This document shows positions 25,091 to 33,671 of a DNA stretch of 64,000 nt, one piece after another. Under the pieces are notes generated by a model. It searched no databases. It saw nothing but the letters and a program-made list of their open reading frames with translations, and was not told the origin of the DNA. This stretch comes from DRPN01 sp964599235 (GTDB lineage Bacteria > Bacteroidota > Bacteroidia > Bacteroidales > VadinHA17): the NCBI GenBank assembly GCA_964599235.1, contig CAZRDX010000016.1, positions 10,399 to 74,398 on the forward strand. The letters are read 5' to 3'. The stretch's first letter is position 1. Each line of letters begins with the position of its first letter. Made by a program: the position numbers and the translations under genes.

Positions 25091-26360
25091 CCGACAGAGG
25101 GAGAGGATCGCCCTTAACACCATCCCCGAGGCCATCGAGGAGATACGTCGCGGGCGTCCTGTCATCGTCGTCGACGATGAGGACCGCGAGAACGAAGGGG
25201 ACTTCATCGTGGCTGCGGAGCTGATCACCCCTGAGATGGTCAATTTCATGGCCGCAGAAGCACGAGGACTCATCTGTGTGGCCCTCACCGAGGAACGGTG
25301 CGAGGAACTCGACCTCGATCTGATGGTGGGTAAGAACACGGCCCTTCACAACACACAGTTCACCGTCTCGGTCGACCTGATCAGCGAGAACACCTCCACG
25401 GGCATCTCGGCCTACGACCGGGCCGCCACCATCAAGGCGCTGGTCGACCCGCACACTCGGCCGGAAGACCTGGCCCGTCCGGGTCACATCTTCCCCCTCA
25501 AGGCCAAATCGAACGGCGTGCTGCGTCGTGCCGGCCATACCGAGGCGGCCGTCGACCTCACCCGCATGGCCGGCCTGCGCCCCGGCGGCGCCCTCGTCGA
25601 GATCCTCAACCCCGACGGCACCATGGCCCGCCTGCCTCAGCTGATCCAACTGGCAAAAAAACACAACGTCAAGATCATCACCATCAAAGACCTCATCGCC
25701 TACCGCATCCGGCATGAGAGCCTCATCGAAAGAGGGGTGGAGGTCAAACTGCCCACCCGCTACGGCAAGTTCCGTCTCATCCCCTTCCGCCAGAAATCGA
25801 ACGGCCTAGAGCACGTCGCCCTGCTGAAAGGTCACTGGACCCCCGACGAGCCCATCCTCGTCAGGATGCACTCCTCGTGCGTCACGGGCGATATCTTCGG
25901 CTCGCTGCGATGCGACTGCGGCGAACAGCTGCACAAGTCGATGGAGATGATCGACAAGGAAGGCAAAGGGGTCATCGTCTACCTCAACCAGGAAGGACGC
26001 GGCATCGGCCTCTTCAACAAGATCAAGGCCTACAAACTGCAGGAGGAAGGCAAGGACACCATCCAGGCCAACATCGAACTGGGCTTCCGCGCCGACGAAC
26101 GCGACTACGGCATCGGCGCCTCCATCCTCCATGAGCTGGGCGTGGGCAAGATACGCCTCCTGACCAACAACCCCGTCAAACGTGCCGGCCTCGAAGGATA
26201 TGGCCTCAAGATCGTGGAAGTGGTACCCATCGAGGTGAAACCCAACAAGTACAACGCCTACTACCTGCAGACCAAGAAACTCAAGATGGGTCATTTCCTG
26301 GAGCTGGTCAATCCCGAAGACATCGAGAAGTTCCCTGCTGACGATGACGACGACGAATGA
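25047..26360 (+). CDS. ribBA: Bifunctional 3,4-dihydroxy-2-butanone-4-phosphate synthase / GTP cyclohydrolase II
   Basis: 437 residues. The RibB domain (about 22-225) has the acidic Mg2+-binding signature DDEDRENEGD (residues 43-52). The RibA domain (about 230-430) has the zinc cysteines Cys278, Cys289 and Cys291 (SCVTGDIFGSLRCDC) and the LNQEGRGIGL catalytic stretch. It makes both precursors of riboflavin, from ribulose 5-phosphate and from GTP. The ATG at 25047 overlaps the GT2 gene by 44 bases; the next in-frame ATG is inside the RibB core. An acidic tail (PADDDDDE) closes the protein. No FMN riboswitch precedes it; it is in the middle of an operon. Confidence 0.96.
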   Translation: MSGNQPKETRNISDDRQRERIALNTIPEAIEEIRRGRPVIVVDDEDRENEGDFIVAAELITPEMVNFMAAEARGLICVALTEERCEELDLDLMVGKNTALHNTQFTVSVDLISENTSTGISAYDRAATIKALVDPHTRPEDLARPGHIFPLKAKSNGVLRRAGHTEAAVDLTRMAGLRPGGALVEILNPDGTMARLPQLIQLAKKHNVKIITIKDLIAYRIRHESLIERGVEVKLPTRYGKFRLIPFRQKSNGLEHVALLKGHWTPDEPILVRMHSSCVTGDIFGSLRCDCGEQLHKSMEMIDKEGKGVIVYLNQEGRGIGLFNKIKAYKLQEEGKDTIQANIELGFRADERDYGIGASILHELGVGKIRLLTNNPVKRAGLEGYGLKIVEVVPIEVKPNKYNAYYLQTKKLKMGHFLELVNPEDIEKFPADDDDDE

Positions 26361-27303
26361 GATAGTCTTTTTCGGCACGCCTGATTTTGCGGCCAGGGTG
26401 CTGGAGTATCTTCTTGACGAGGGCTTTACCGTACGGGGAGTGGTGACGGCTCCCGACCGTCCTGCGGGGCGGGGGCGCAGGCCCCAGGCCCCGCCGGTGA
26501 AGGAGGTGGCCCTGGCACACGGCCTGCCGGTGTTGCAGCCGGAGCGCCTGAAAGACCCTGCCTTCCTGGAGGCCCTGCACAGCTGGCATCCCGCCCTGCA
26601 GGTGGTGGTGGCCTTCCGCATGCTGCCGCGCGAGGTATGGCAGCTGCCTCCCTACGGCACCTTCAACCTCCATGCCTCCCTCCTGCCCCAATACCGCGGG
26701 GCAGCCCCCATCCAGCATGTCCTCCTCAACGGCGAAAAAGAAACCGGTGTCACCACCTTCCTCATCGACGAGCAGATCGACACGGGAAAGATCCTCTTCC
26801 AGGAGAAAGTGCCCATCCTCCCCGACGACGATGCCGGTACCCTCACCGGCAGGTTGCTGAAGGCAGGCGCACCGCTGGTGGCCCGCACCATAACGGCGCT
26901 TCTGGCCGGCGAGGCACAGCCTGTGGAACAGCCCCGCGATCCCGGCGAACTCAAAAAAGCCCCCAAGATCACCGCCGACGATCTCTGGCTCGACTGGTCG
27001 CAGCCCCCCGCCGCCCTTCACAACAGGATCAGGGCTTTCAGCCCCGTCCCCGGCGCCCGCACCCGCCTGCGCGACCGCTCCGGAAAAGAACTGATGTTCA
27101 AAATCTTCCGCGCCACCCCCCGCGAGGGAAGCCACACCCATCCCGTACCTTCCCTGGTCAGCGACGGCAAGACCTACCTGGATGTGGCCGTCCCCGGCGG
27201 CTACCTGCGGCTCGAAGAAGTACAGCTCGAAGGACGGAAAAAGATGGGTATCAAAGACTTCCTGCGCGGCACCGACCCTACCGCCCTCACTTTCGCAGTC
27301 TGA
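26344..27303 (+). CDS. fmt: Methionyl-tRNA formyltransferase
   Basis: 319 residues. The N-terminal formyltransferase domain has VFFGTPDFAARVL, catalytic Asn108-His110 in FNLHASLLPQYRGAAPIQ, and Asp147 in DEQIDTGKI; the C-terminal OB-like domain follows from about residue 210. It formylates initiator Met-tRNA using 10-formyl-THF. Its start overlaps ribBA by 17 bases and its 3' end overlaps the convergent glucosaminidase gene by 17 bases. Last gene of the coupled run that starts with the lptF/G-like gene. Confidence 0.96.
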   Translation: MTTTNEIVFFGTPDFAARVLEYLLDEGFTVRGVVTAPDRPAGRGRRPQAPPVKEVALAHGLPVLQPERLKDPAFLEALHSWHPALQVVVAFRMLPREVWQLPPYGTFNLHASLLPQYRGAAPIQHVLLNGEKETGVTTFLIDEQIDTGKILFQEKVPILPDDDAGTLTGRLLKAGAPLVARTITALLAGEAQPVEQPRDPGELKKAPKITADDLWLDWSQPPAALHNRIRAFSPVPGARTRLRDRSGKELMFKIFRATPREGSHTHPVPSLVSDGKTYLDVAVPGGYLRLEEVQLEGRKKMGIKDFLRGTDPTALTFAV

Positions 27304-28360
27304 GATGCTGGCCGGGCAGAGGCTCCTCGCCCGGCTTCATATGGTTCATCTCGTAAAGGTATTTCAGCTTGATGGCATATTTCTGGGAGATGGAATACAT
27401 CGTCTCCCCCTCTTTCACCACATGCTCTTTCTTGCCGAGCTCGGCCTGGCGGCGTTTGGGCTGCAGGTAAAGGATCTGACCGGGTGTCAGTTCGGCATGC
27501 TTGTCCAGCTCGTTGTATTTGGGCAGCTCGCCCGGCACGAGGCCCAGCTCACGGGTGAGCGACTCGAAGGTGTCACCCGGCCGGACAATGATATAGTTGA
27601 CCCGGTTGTTGATGAGCACCTGATGGCGCCGGCCCGCACTGATGACAAAACCTTCTTCTTCCAGGGCGGCGGGGGGCTGCGACACCTGCTCCCGCACATC
27701 GGAGGCCGTCCCCGCCACCTCCCCCGACGGGCGGGCTGCGGCACCCTGCGACACCGACGGCGCAGAAGCCATCCTCCCATCCCGTAACGCCTTCAGCCCC
27801 TCACGGTCCAGCTCATACAGACGGTTCTCCTCAATGATCCGTATCAGAAGACTGGCATAATGGGGATTGGTGGCATATCCCGCCTTTTTCAGTCCCCTCG
27901 CCCAGGCCTTGTAATCCATAGGATCCAGCTCGAAAAGAAAATCATAACGCGACTTGCTGCGAAGGAAATCGGAATGGTCGCGGTAAGATTCCTCCACATC
28001 GTTGTATTTCCGGAAGCATTCATGACGGGCATCGTCGTCGTAGTAGATCTTCTTGCCTGTCCAGTCCTTATGGCACTTGATGCCGAAGTGGTTTTTTCCG
28101 TAGACAGCCAGGTAGCTGTTGCCGTTGTCCGATTCGAGAAGGGCCTGGGCCATGGTGATACTGGCAGGGATGCCGGTGCGCTCCATCTCCTCAATGGCCA
28201 GCGGCGCATAACGGCGTATATACTGCTCGCGCTCCATACGCACAGAGGGTGAGACGCTCTCGACCGCCTTTTTCTGGGTGCCGCAGCCCGCCAGCAACAG
28301 CAACGCTGCTCCCGTCATCAGCAGCCGGAAGAACAGGGACCGTATCGATCTACGTCTCAT
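27287..28360 (-). CDS. Peptidoglycan N-acetylglucosaminidase with two LysM domains, lipoprotein
   Basis: 357 residues from ATG 28360, chosen because GGAGG sits 5 bases before it (an ATG directly upstream at 28363 is too close). Lipobox LLAGC predicts lipidation. A glucosaminidase/LYZ2 domain (about 55-205) shows ALLESDNGNSYLA with the likely catalytic Glu, and FGIKCHKDWTGKKIYYDDD. Two C-terminal LysM repeats (about 255-305 and 312-355; YIIVRPGDTFESL and HVVKEGETMYSIS) bind glycan chains. It probably trims peptidoglycan during growth or separation. Convergent with fmt and divergent from cdd. Confidence 0.9.
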   Translation of the reverse strand: MRRRSIRSLFFRLLMTGAALLLLAGCGTQKKAVESVSPSVRMEREQYIRRYAPLAIEEMERTGIPASITMAQALLESDNGNSYLAVYGKNHFGIKCHKDWTGKKIYYDDDARHECFRKYNDVEESYRDHSDFLRSKSRYDFLFELDPMDYKAWARGLKKAGYATNPHYASLLIRIIEENRLYELDREGLKALRDGRMASAPSVSQGAAARPSGEVAGTASDVREQVSQPPAALEEEGFVISAGRRHQVLINNRVNYIIVRPGDTFESLTRELGLVPGELPKYNELDKHAELTPGQILYLQPKRRQAELGKKEHVVKEGETMYSISQKYAIKLKYLYEMNHMKPGEEPLPGQHLRLRK

Positions 28361-28398
28361 CATCGCCTCCAAAAATAAGATATTCGCCGTAAAAATCG

Positions 28399-28406
28399 TA
28401 CATTTG
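28399..28406 (+). promoter_or_regulatory. -7 promoter box TACATTTG
   Basis: Exact TAnnTTTG, 28 bases upstream of the cytidine deaminase ATG and within the short divergent gap. No obvious -33 TTTG. Confidence 0.5.
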
Positions 28407-28433
28407 GTCCACCATACCCTTGCTTCTGAAAGC

Positions 28434-28913
28434 ATGAAAGAGAAAAGACTGGTTCTCCGAATACAGGAATACAGTTACGACGAGCTGGACGATGAGGCAC
28501 GCATGCTGGTGGAGCGTGCGCGGGCGGCGGCGGGCGACGCTTACGCTCCCTATTCGGCTTTTCGTGTGGGGGCGGCCCTGCTGCTCGAGAACGGCGAGGT
28601 GATCACCGGCAACAACCAGGAGAACGCCGCCTATCCCTCGGGACTGTGCGCCGAGCGTGTGGCGGTCTTCTACGCCGGTGCACACTATCCCGGCGTAGCC
28701 ATCGTGGCGCTGGCGCTCACCGCCTTCCGGCGCGACGTGATCACCGACGAGCCGGCCTACCCCTGCGGCGCATGCCGGCAGGTGCTGCTCGAGGCAGAGA
28801 ACCGCGGCAACAGGGATATCCGCCTCATCATGGCCGGACGCAACAAAGTGGAGACGGTCGGCTCAGTAAAAGAGCTGCTGCCCGTCAGCTTCGACAAACG
28901 CTTCCTCGAATGA
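28434..28913 (+). CDS. cdd: Cytidine deaminase
   Basis: 159 residues from ATG 28434, the first start after the -7 box. Zinc-site residues Cys72 and catalytic Glu74 (GLCAERVA) and Cys111/Cys114 (PCGACRQ) define the tetrameric three-cysteine class. It deaminates cytidine and deoxycytidine to uridine and deoxyuridine for pyrimidine salvage. It ends directly against the convergent RluA-family gene, with no spacer between stops. Confidence 0.94.
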   Translation: MKEKRLVLRIQEYSYDELDDEARMLVERARAAAGDAYAPYSAFRVGAALLLENGEVITGNNQENAAYPSGLCAERVAVFYAGAHYPGVAIVALALTAFRRDVITDEPAYPCGACRQVLLEAENRGNRDIRLIMAGRNKVETVGSVKELLPVSFDKRFLE

Positions 28914-29600
28914 TCAGCCCGCCTGCTCCAGAAAGATGTTCCACAGCACATCCTCCGGCGGCCTGGCCACAAGAACGACCTCTTCCCTGCGCACAGGATG
29001 GATGAAACGCAGCTCGCGGGCATGCAGATGAATGCCGCCCCCCGGATCCGAACGGGGGTAACCGTACTTCAGGTCACCGCGTATGGGACAGCCCGCCGCC
29101 GCCAGCTGCGCACGTATCTGATGATGCCGGCCCGTGAGAAGCGTCACCTCCAGGAACCAGTAACTGCGTGACCGCCCCACCACACGATACTCCAGCTCAC
29201 CACGTTTGGAACCCTTTACCTCGTGATCGTAGGCAAACGATTTGTTCAGCCGCGCATCCCTTTTCAGGTAATGCACCAGATGTCCCTCCTCCTGCGGCGG
29301 CCGTTCCCGCACCACCGCCCAGTAACGCTTGACGGTCTCCCGGCTGCGGAACTGCTCGTTCATCCTCGCGAGTGCCTTGCCGGTGCGGGCAAAAAGCACC
29401 ACCCCGCTCACCGGCCGGTCGAGACGGTGGATCACCCCCAGGAAAACATTCCCCGGCTTGTGATACTTCTCCTTAAGATAGGCTTTCAGCATCCTGTCGA
29501 GCGAAAGATCGCCCGTCACATCGCCCTGCACCAGGTCGGACACCCTCTTGTTCACCGCCAGCAGATGGTTGTCCTCGTAAAGGATCTCGGGCAGCTCCAT
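28914..29600 (-). CDS. RluA-family pseudouridine synthase
   Basis: 228 residues without an S4 domain. The catalytic motif HRLDRPVSG holds Asp61; further conserved pieces are KRYWAVV, GRHHQIRAQL and HARELRF. The enzyme converts specific uridines in rRNA or tRNA to pseudouridine; the short single-domain form occurs widely in Bacteroidota, and the target site is not known. It is separated from panB by 5 bases on the same strand, suggesting co-transcription. Confidence 0.92.
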   Translation of the reverse strand: MELPEILYEDNHLLAVNKRVSDLVQGDVTGDLSLDRMLKAYLKEKYHKPGNVFLGVIHRLDRPVSGVVLFARTGKALARMNEQFRSRETVKRYWAVVRERPPQEEGHLVHYLKRDARLNKSFAYDHEVKGSKRGELEYRVVGRSRSYWFLEVTLLTGRHHQIRAQLAAAGCPIRGDLKYGYPRSDPGGGIHLHARELRFIHPVRREEVVLVARPPEDVLWNIFLEQAG

Positions 29601-29605
29601 CCGGG

Positions 29606-30421
29606 TCAGTATTGCTCTTTCTCGTTGGGGAAGTCGACGGTACGCACGTCGTGGATGTAGGCTTTCACAGCCCCGCTGATCTCTTCGTAGAGATTATGGT
29701 AGCGTCGCAGGAAGCGGGGCGAGAACTCCTGCGTGATGCCCAGCATGTCGTGGAGCACCAGCACCTGCCCGTCCACCTCGGCGCCGGCGCCGATGCCGAT
29801 GACCGGGATCTTCAGCTCTTTGGCCACTTTGGCTCCCAGCTTTGCCGGCACCTTCTCCAGCACAAGGGAGAAACAACCTGTCTTCTCCAGCAGATAGGCA
29901 TCCTCCACCAGCTTCCGTGCTTCGGCCTCATCACGGGCCCGCACCACATAGGTGCCGAACTTATGGATCGACTGGGGCGTAAGGCCCAGATGCCCCATCA
30001 CGGGGATGCCGGCCGAGAGGATACGCTCCACCGACTCGATGATCTCCCGTCCCCCCTCCATCTTCACCGCATGGGCACCGGTCTCCTTCATGATGCGGAT
30101 GGCCGACGAGAGCGCTTCCTTGGAGTTGCCCTGGTAGGTGCCGAAAGGCATGTCGACCACCACCAGGGCCCTTTTCACGGCCCGCACCACCGAAGCGGCA
30201 TGGTAGATCATGTTGTCCAGCGTGATGGGCAGGGTGGTCTCATAACCCGCCATGACATTCGAGGCCGAATCGCCTACCAGGATCACGTCGATCTCCGCCT
30301 CATCGATGATCCGCGCCAGCGAATAATCGTACGCCGTGAGCATGGCGATCTTCTCACCCCGCAGCTTCATCTCGTGCAGCACATGCGTGGTGACCCGCTT
30401 GACCTGTTTGTAAAATGACAT
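29606..30421 (-). CDS. panB: 3-methyl-2-oxobutanoate hydroxymethyltransferase
   Basis: 271-residue class, cytosolic, first step of pantothenate (CoA) synthesis: hydroxymethylation of alpha-ketoisovalerate from methylene-THF. Visible signatures are AMLTAYDYSLARI, LVGDSASNVMAGY with the Mg2+-binding Asp, VKMEGG, and GIGAGAEVDGQVLV. ATG 30421 is chosen because a strong AAGGAGG lies about 8 bases upstream; the open frame continues left without similarity. It heads a two-gene unit with the RluA-family gene. Typical TIM-barrel length. Confidence 0.95.
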   Translation of the reverse strand: MSFYKQVKRVTTHVLHEMKLRGEKIAMLTAYDYSLARIIDEAEIDVILVGDSASNVMAGYETTLPITLDNMIYHAASVVRAVKRALVVVDMPFGTYQGNSKEALSSAIRIMKETGAHAVKMEGGREIIESVERILSAGIPVMGHLGLTPQSIHKFGTYVVRARDEAEARKLVEDAYLLEKTGCFSLVLEKVPAKLGAKVAKELKIPVIGIGAGAEVDGQVLVLHDMLGITQEFSPRFLRRYHNLYEEISGAVKAYIHDVRTVDFPNEKEQY

Positions 30422-30853
30422 CTTCTTCTCCCTCCTTAGGTTACACACAAAACTACGAAGTTTTCCCGAAAAACAGATGAAATACACTCTCTCCCGGCCA
30501 CCGGCATCCTCGACTGCCTTTTTGTCACTTTTCTGTCCGCTCTTCCTGTCCCCTGCGGCGACCACCTCCCCGTTGCTGCTTCTTCTTTCCCCCACAACAG
30601 CCAGGACGGATCACACCATGCGGCAAGACCCTACATAACAAAAACTATATCAACCATATACCTACATAAAATACCTACATAAAAAAATTTTTCTCCTTCG
30701 CTCCTCACTTTACTTTTCTCTGCCGGACGTCGTATCCGTTTTTCTGCCAGATTATCAGAAACCGGCAAAAAATCCATTTGTGGCATAATGATTGAAAAGA
30801 AAAGGCGAAACGAAACAAAAGAAAGGAATCATTAACACAAAAAAACTGGATAT
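30422..30853. other. 432-base intergenic region between divergent panB and dnaK
   Basis: No convincing gene. The left half is the G+C-rich panB upstream region; from about 30640 it becomes AT-rich and holds three CCTACATAA copies (listed separately) and the dnaK promoter area. No CIRCE operator (TTAGCACTC-N9-GAGTGCTAA) is present. TTTG at 30778 and an A-rich, G-poor leader precede the dnaK ATG, but no TAnnTTTG box stands at the right distance, as might be expected of a heat-shock sigma promoter. Confidence 0.5.
30630..30682. repeat. Three direct copies of CCTACATAA upstream of dnaK
   Basis: CCTACATAA occurs at 30630-30638, 30661-30669 and 30674-30682, 31 and 13 bases apart, about 170-220 bases before dnaK. 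The last two share a 13-base period (CCTACATAAAATA then CCTACATAAAAAA). They could be binding sites of a regulator of dnaK or panB, or chance in AT-rich sequence. Confidence 0.5.
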
Positions 30854-32761
30854 ATGAGCAAGATCATTGGAATAGACTTAGGAACGACGAACTCGTGCGT
30901 GGCCGTGATGGAGGGCAACGAGCCCGTCGTCATCCCCAACAGCGAGGGGAAAAGGACAACGCCGTCGGTCGTGGCATTTCTGGACAACGGAGAACGTAAG
31001 GTGGGGGATCCTGCCAAGCGTCAGGCCATCACCAATGCCAAGAGGACGGTTTACTCCATCAAACGGTTGATGGGTGAGACCTACGACCGTGTGCTGGATG
31101 AGATCAAGCGGCTTTCGTACGAGGTGGTACGGGGCGAGAACAACACGCCGCGGGTGAAGATCGACGACCGTCTTTACTCGCCGCAGGAGATCTCGGCCAT
31201 GATCCTTCAGAAAATGAAGAAAACGGCCGAGGATTACCTGGGACAGGAGGTCACCGAAGCCGTCATCACGGTACCGGCATACTTCAACGACGCCCAGCGT
31301 CAGGCTACCAAGGAAGCCGGTGAGATCGCCGGGCTCAAGGTACGCCGTATCATCAACGAGCCTACGGCCGCTGCGCTGGCCTACGGCCTCGACAAAAAAG
31401 GGCGCGACATGAAAGTGGCCGTTTTTGACCTCGGTGGAGGTACGTTCGATATCTCCATCCTGGAGCTGGGCGAAGGAGTCTTCGAAGTGAAGTCCACCAG
31501 CGGGGATACCCATCTCGGCGGCGACGACTTCGACCAGGCCATCATCGACTGGCTGGCCGAAGAGTTCAAGAAAGAACACAACGTCGACCTGCGCAAGGAC
31601 CCGATGGCCCTGCAGCGTCTCAAGGAAGCTGCCGAGAAGGCCAAGATCGAGCTCTCGAGCTCGACCACCACGGAGATCAACCTCCCCTACATCATGCCGG
31701 TGGACGGGATACCCAAGCACCTTGTGAAGACCCTCACCAGGGCTCAGTTCGAGAAACTGATCGACCCGTTCATCTCGAAGATGATCGATCCCTGCAAGGT
31801 GGCCCTCGATAACGCAGGCCTCACCACCTCCGACATCGACGAGGTGCTGTTGGTCGGTGGTTCGACGAGGATACCGATCGTACAGAAGAAAGTGGAAGAG
31901 TTCTTCGGCCGGGCACCGTCCAAAGGGGTCAACCCCGACGAGGTGGTCGCCATCGGGGCTGCCATCCAGGGTGGCGTGCTCACCGGCGAGGTGAAAGACG
32001 TCTTGCTGCTCGACGTGACACCGCTGTCGCTCGGTATCGAGACGCTGGGCGGGGTGATGACCAAGCTCATCGAAGCCAATACCACCATCCCGACCAAGAA
32101 GACGGAAGTGTTCACCACGGCTGCCGACAACCAGCCTTCGGTGGAGATCCACGTACTGCAGGGCGAAAGACCGCTGGCCAAGGACAATAAGACCATCGGC
32201 CGTTTCCACCTCGACGGCATACCGCCGGCCCCGCGTGGCGTCCCGCAGATCGAAGTGACCTTCGATATCGATGCCAACGGTATCCTCAACGTGTCGGCCA
32301 AGGACAAAGGTACCGGCAAAGAGCAGAAGATACGCATCGAAGCCTCCTCGGGCCTCACCGAAGAGGAGATCAAACGGATGCGTGAAGAGGCCAAGGCCAA
32401 CGAAGAGGCCGACCGCCGCGCCAAAGAGCGCATCGACAAGCTCAATGCCGCCGACAGCCTGATCTTCCAGTCGGAGAAACAGCTCAAAGAGTTCGGCGAC
32501 AAACTGCCGGCCGACAAGAAAGGAAGGATCGAGAAGGCCCTCGAGGACCTCAAACAGGCCCACAAGAACGAGGACCTGGCTGCCATCGACAGCGCCACGG
32601 CCGAACTGAACGCCGCATGGCAGGCTGCCAGCGAAGAGATGTACAAAGCCGGCCAGCCCGGCGCACAGGCAGGCCCCTCCGCAGACAGCGGCTCGCAAAG
32701 CAACCAGTCCAAAGGCGGGGATGACGAGGTCACCGACGTCGACTTCGAAGAGGTCAAATGA
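30854..32761 (+). CDS. dnaK: Hsp70 chaperone DnaK
   Basis: 635 residues. The ATPase domain (1-385) has GIDLGTTNSCVAVMEG, VFDLGGGTFDISI, and NEPTAAALAYG; the interdomain linker DVLLLDVTPL, substrate-binding beta-sandwich and helical lid follow, with an acidic end of type DDEVTDVDFEEV typical for DnaK. It folds and protects proteins with DnaJ and GrpE, neither of which is encoded in the window. The long upstream region and a strong hairpin downstream show it is a single-gene unit. Confidence 0.98.
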   Translation: MSKIIGIDLGTTNSCVAVMEGNEPVVIPNSEGKRTTPSVVAFLDNGERKVGDPAKRQAITNAKRTVYSIKRLMGETYDRVLDEIKRLSYEVVRGENNTPRVKIDDRLYSPQEISAMILQKMKKTAEDYLGQEVTEAVITVPAYFNDAQRQATKEAGEIAGLKVRRIINEPTAAALAYGLDKKGRDMKVAVFDLGGGTFDISILELGEGVFEVKSTSGDTHLGGDDFDQAIIDWLAEEFKKEHNVDLRKDPMALQRLKEAAEKAKIELSSSTTTEINLPYIMPVDGIPKHLVKTLTRAQFEKLIDPFISKMIDPCKVALDNAGLTTSDIDEVLLVGGSTRIPIVQKKVEEFFGRAPSKGVNPDEVVAIGAAIQGGVLTGEVKDVLLLDVTPLSLGIETLGGVMTKLIEANTTIPTKKTEVFTTAADNQPSVEIHVLQGERPLAKDNKTIGRFHLDGIPPAPRGVPQIEVTFDIDANGILNVSAKDKGTGKEQKIRIEASSGLTEEEIKRMREEAKANEEADRRAKERIDKLNAADSLIFQSEKQLKEFGDKLPADKKGRIEKALEDLKQAHKNEDLAAIDSATAELNAAWQAASEEMYKAGQPGAQAGPSADSGSQSNQSKGGDDEVTDVDFEEVK

Positions 32762-32778
32762 CCTCAGCAACCGAACAG

Positions 32779-32814
32779 AAAAAAGCTGTCCCTCTCACGG
32801 GACAGCTTTTTTTT
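32779..32814 (+). terminator. Rho-independent terminator of dnaK
   Basis: Perfect 12-bp stem (32781-32792 with 32799-32810), 6-base loop TCTCAC, and a run of eight T beginning in the stem. Confidence 0.92.
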
Positions 32815-32843
32815 ATGTATTTTTACCCCTTGTGAAAAGGCAG

Positions 32844-33668
32844 ATGACAACAGCTCAAAAGAAGCTCTTCCGGGCGGTCACCCTCGCCACCCTGTCCCTC
32901 CTCAGCCTGGCCGTTCACGCCCAGAACGACACCCTCAACCACACCGACAGCCAGGGAAGAAAACAGGGCTACTGGGTCAGGAAACGTCCCGACGGCACCC
33001 TCCTGTATCAGGGTTACTTCGTCGACGGCCGTCCCGCCGGAGAGTTCCGCCGTTATTACGACGACGGCACCCTCAAGGCTCTCATGTTCTACCACCCCCA
33101 CGACGATACCGTGGAGATCACCTTTTTCTATAACAATGCAAAGAAAGCAGCTACGGGAAAATATCTCCACAGGAAAAAAGAGGGCGAATGGCGCTACTAC
33201 TCTTACTATACCGACAGCCTTTCCCTCATTGAGAATTACAGGAACGGTGTAAAAGAAGGTCCCGTCATCAAATTCTATCCTTCCGGCGACACGGCCGAAG
33301 TGATCCATTTCAGTCAGGGAAAGAAAGAAGGCCCCTGGTTACAGTATTACGACGGAGGCAGGCTCAAGCTTACAGCCACCTACCAACACGACCGTCTGGA
33401 AGGGCCATTCATCATGTACTGGCCCGACGGTTCCAACATGTTGCAGGGCCAGTACCACCAGGATGTCCGGCAAGGAAAATGGTACCTCTTCGACAAAAAA
33501 GGCCATCTCACCAAAACGATCTCCTACACCGACGGCATCCCCGACAACCTGGAAGAGCTGACGCGCGAGGAGAGCGCTCTGCTCGATTCCCTGGAACGCA
33601 ACAAGGGGAAGTTCCTCGACCCCGAAAAGTACGGCATCAGCATTTTCAGGAAAGGACCTCAGCGGTGA
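32844..33668 (+). CDS. Exported MORN/YwqK-type repeat protein
   Basis: 274 residues from ATG 32844; earlier in-frame starts lie inside dnaK or its terminator. A signal peptide (residues 1-21, AVHAQ) is followed by at least six repeats of the MORN_2/YwqK type with the shape GxxxGxWxxYxxDGxL (for example GRKQGYWVRKRPDGTLLYQG and KKEGPWLQYYDGGRLK). Such proteins are often labelled antitoxins after Bacillus YwqK, but the repeats are generic interaction modules, and no toxin gene is adjacent. It is followed 3 bases later by the subtilase gene and so probably co-expressed. Confidence 0.82.
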   Translation: MTTAQKKLFRAVTLATLSLLSLAVHAQNDTLNHTDSQGRKQGYWVRKRPDGTLLYQGYFVDGRPAGEFRRYYDDGTLKALMFYHPHDDTVEITFFYNNAKKAATGKYLHRKKEGEWRYYSYYTDSLSLIENYRNGVKEGPVIKFYPSGDTAEVIHFSQGKKEGPWLQYYDGGRLKLTATYQHDRLEGPFIMYWPDGSNMLQGQYHQDVRQGKWYLFDKKGHLTKTISYTDGIPDNLEELTREESALLDSLERNKGKFLDPEKYGISIFRKGPQR

Positions 33669-33671
33669 GCC

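Noticed and set aside
30878..32770. A 630-codon open frame on the minus strand opposite dnaK
   Set aside because: It mirrors dnaK codon structure, has no start context and no family features. Long antisense frames are expected opposite high-G+C genes.
32844..33668. YwqK-type protein as an antitoxin of a toxin-antitoxin pair
   Set aside because: Only MORN-type repeats are visible and no toxin gene adjoins; the label is not supported.
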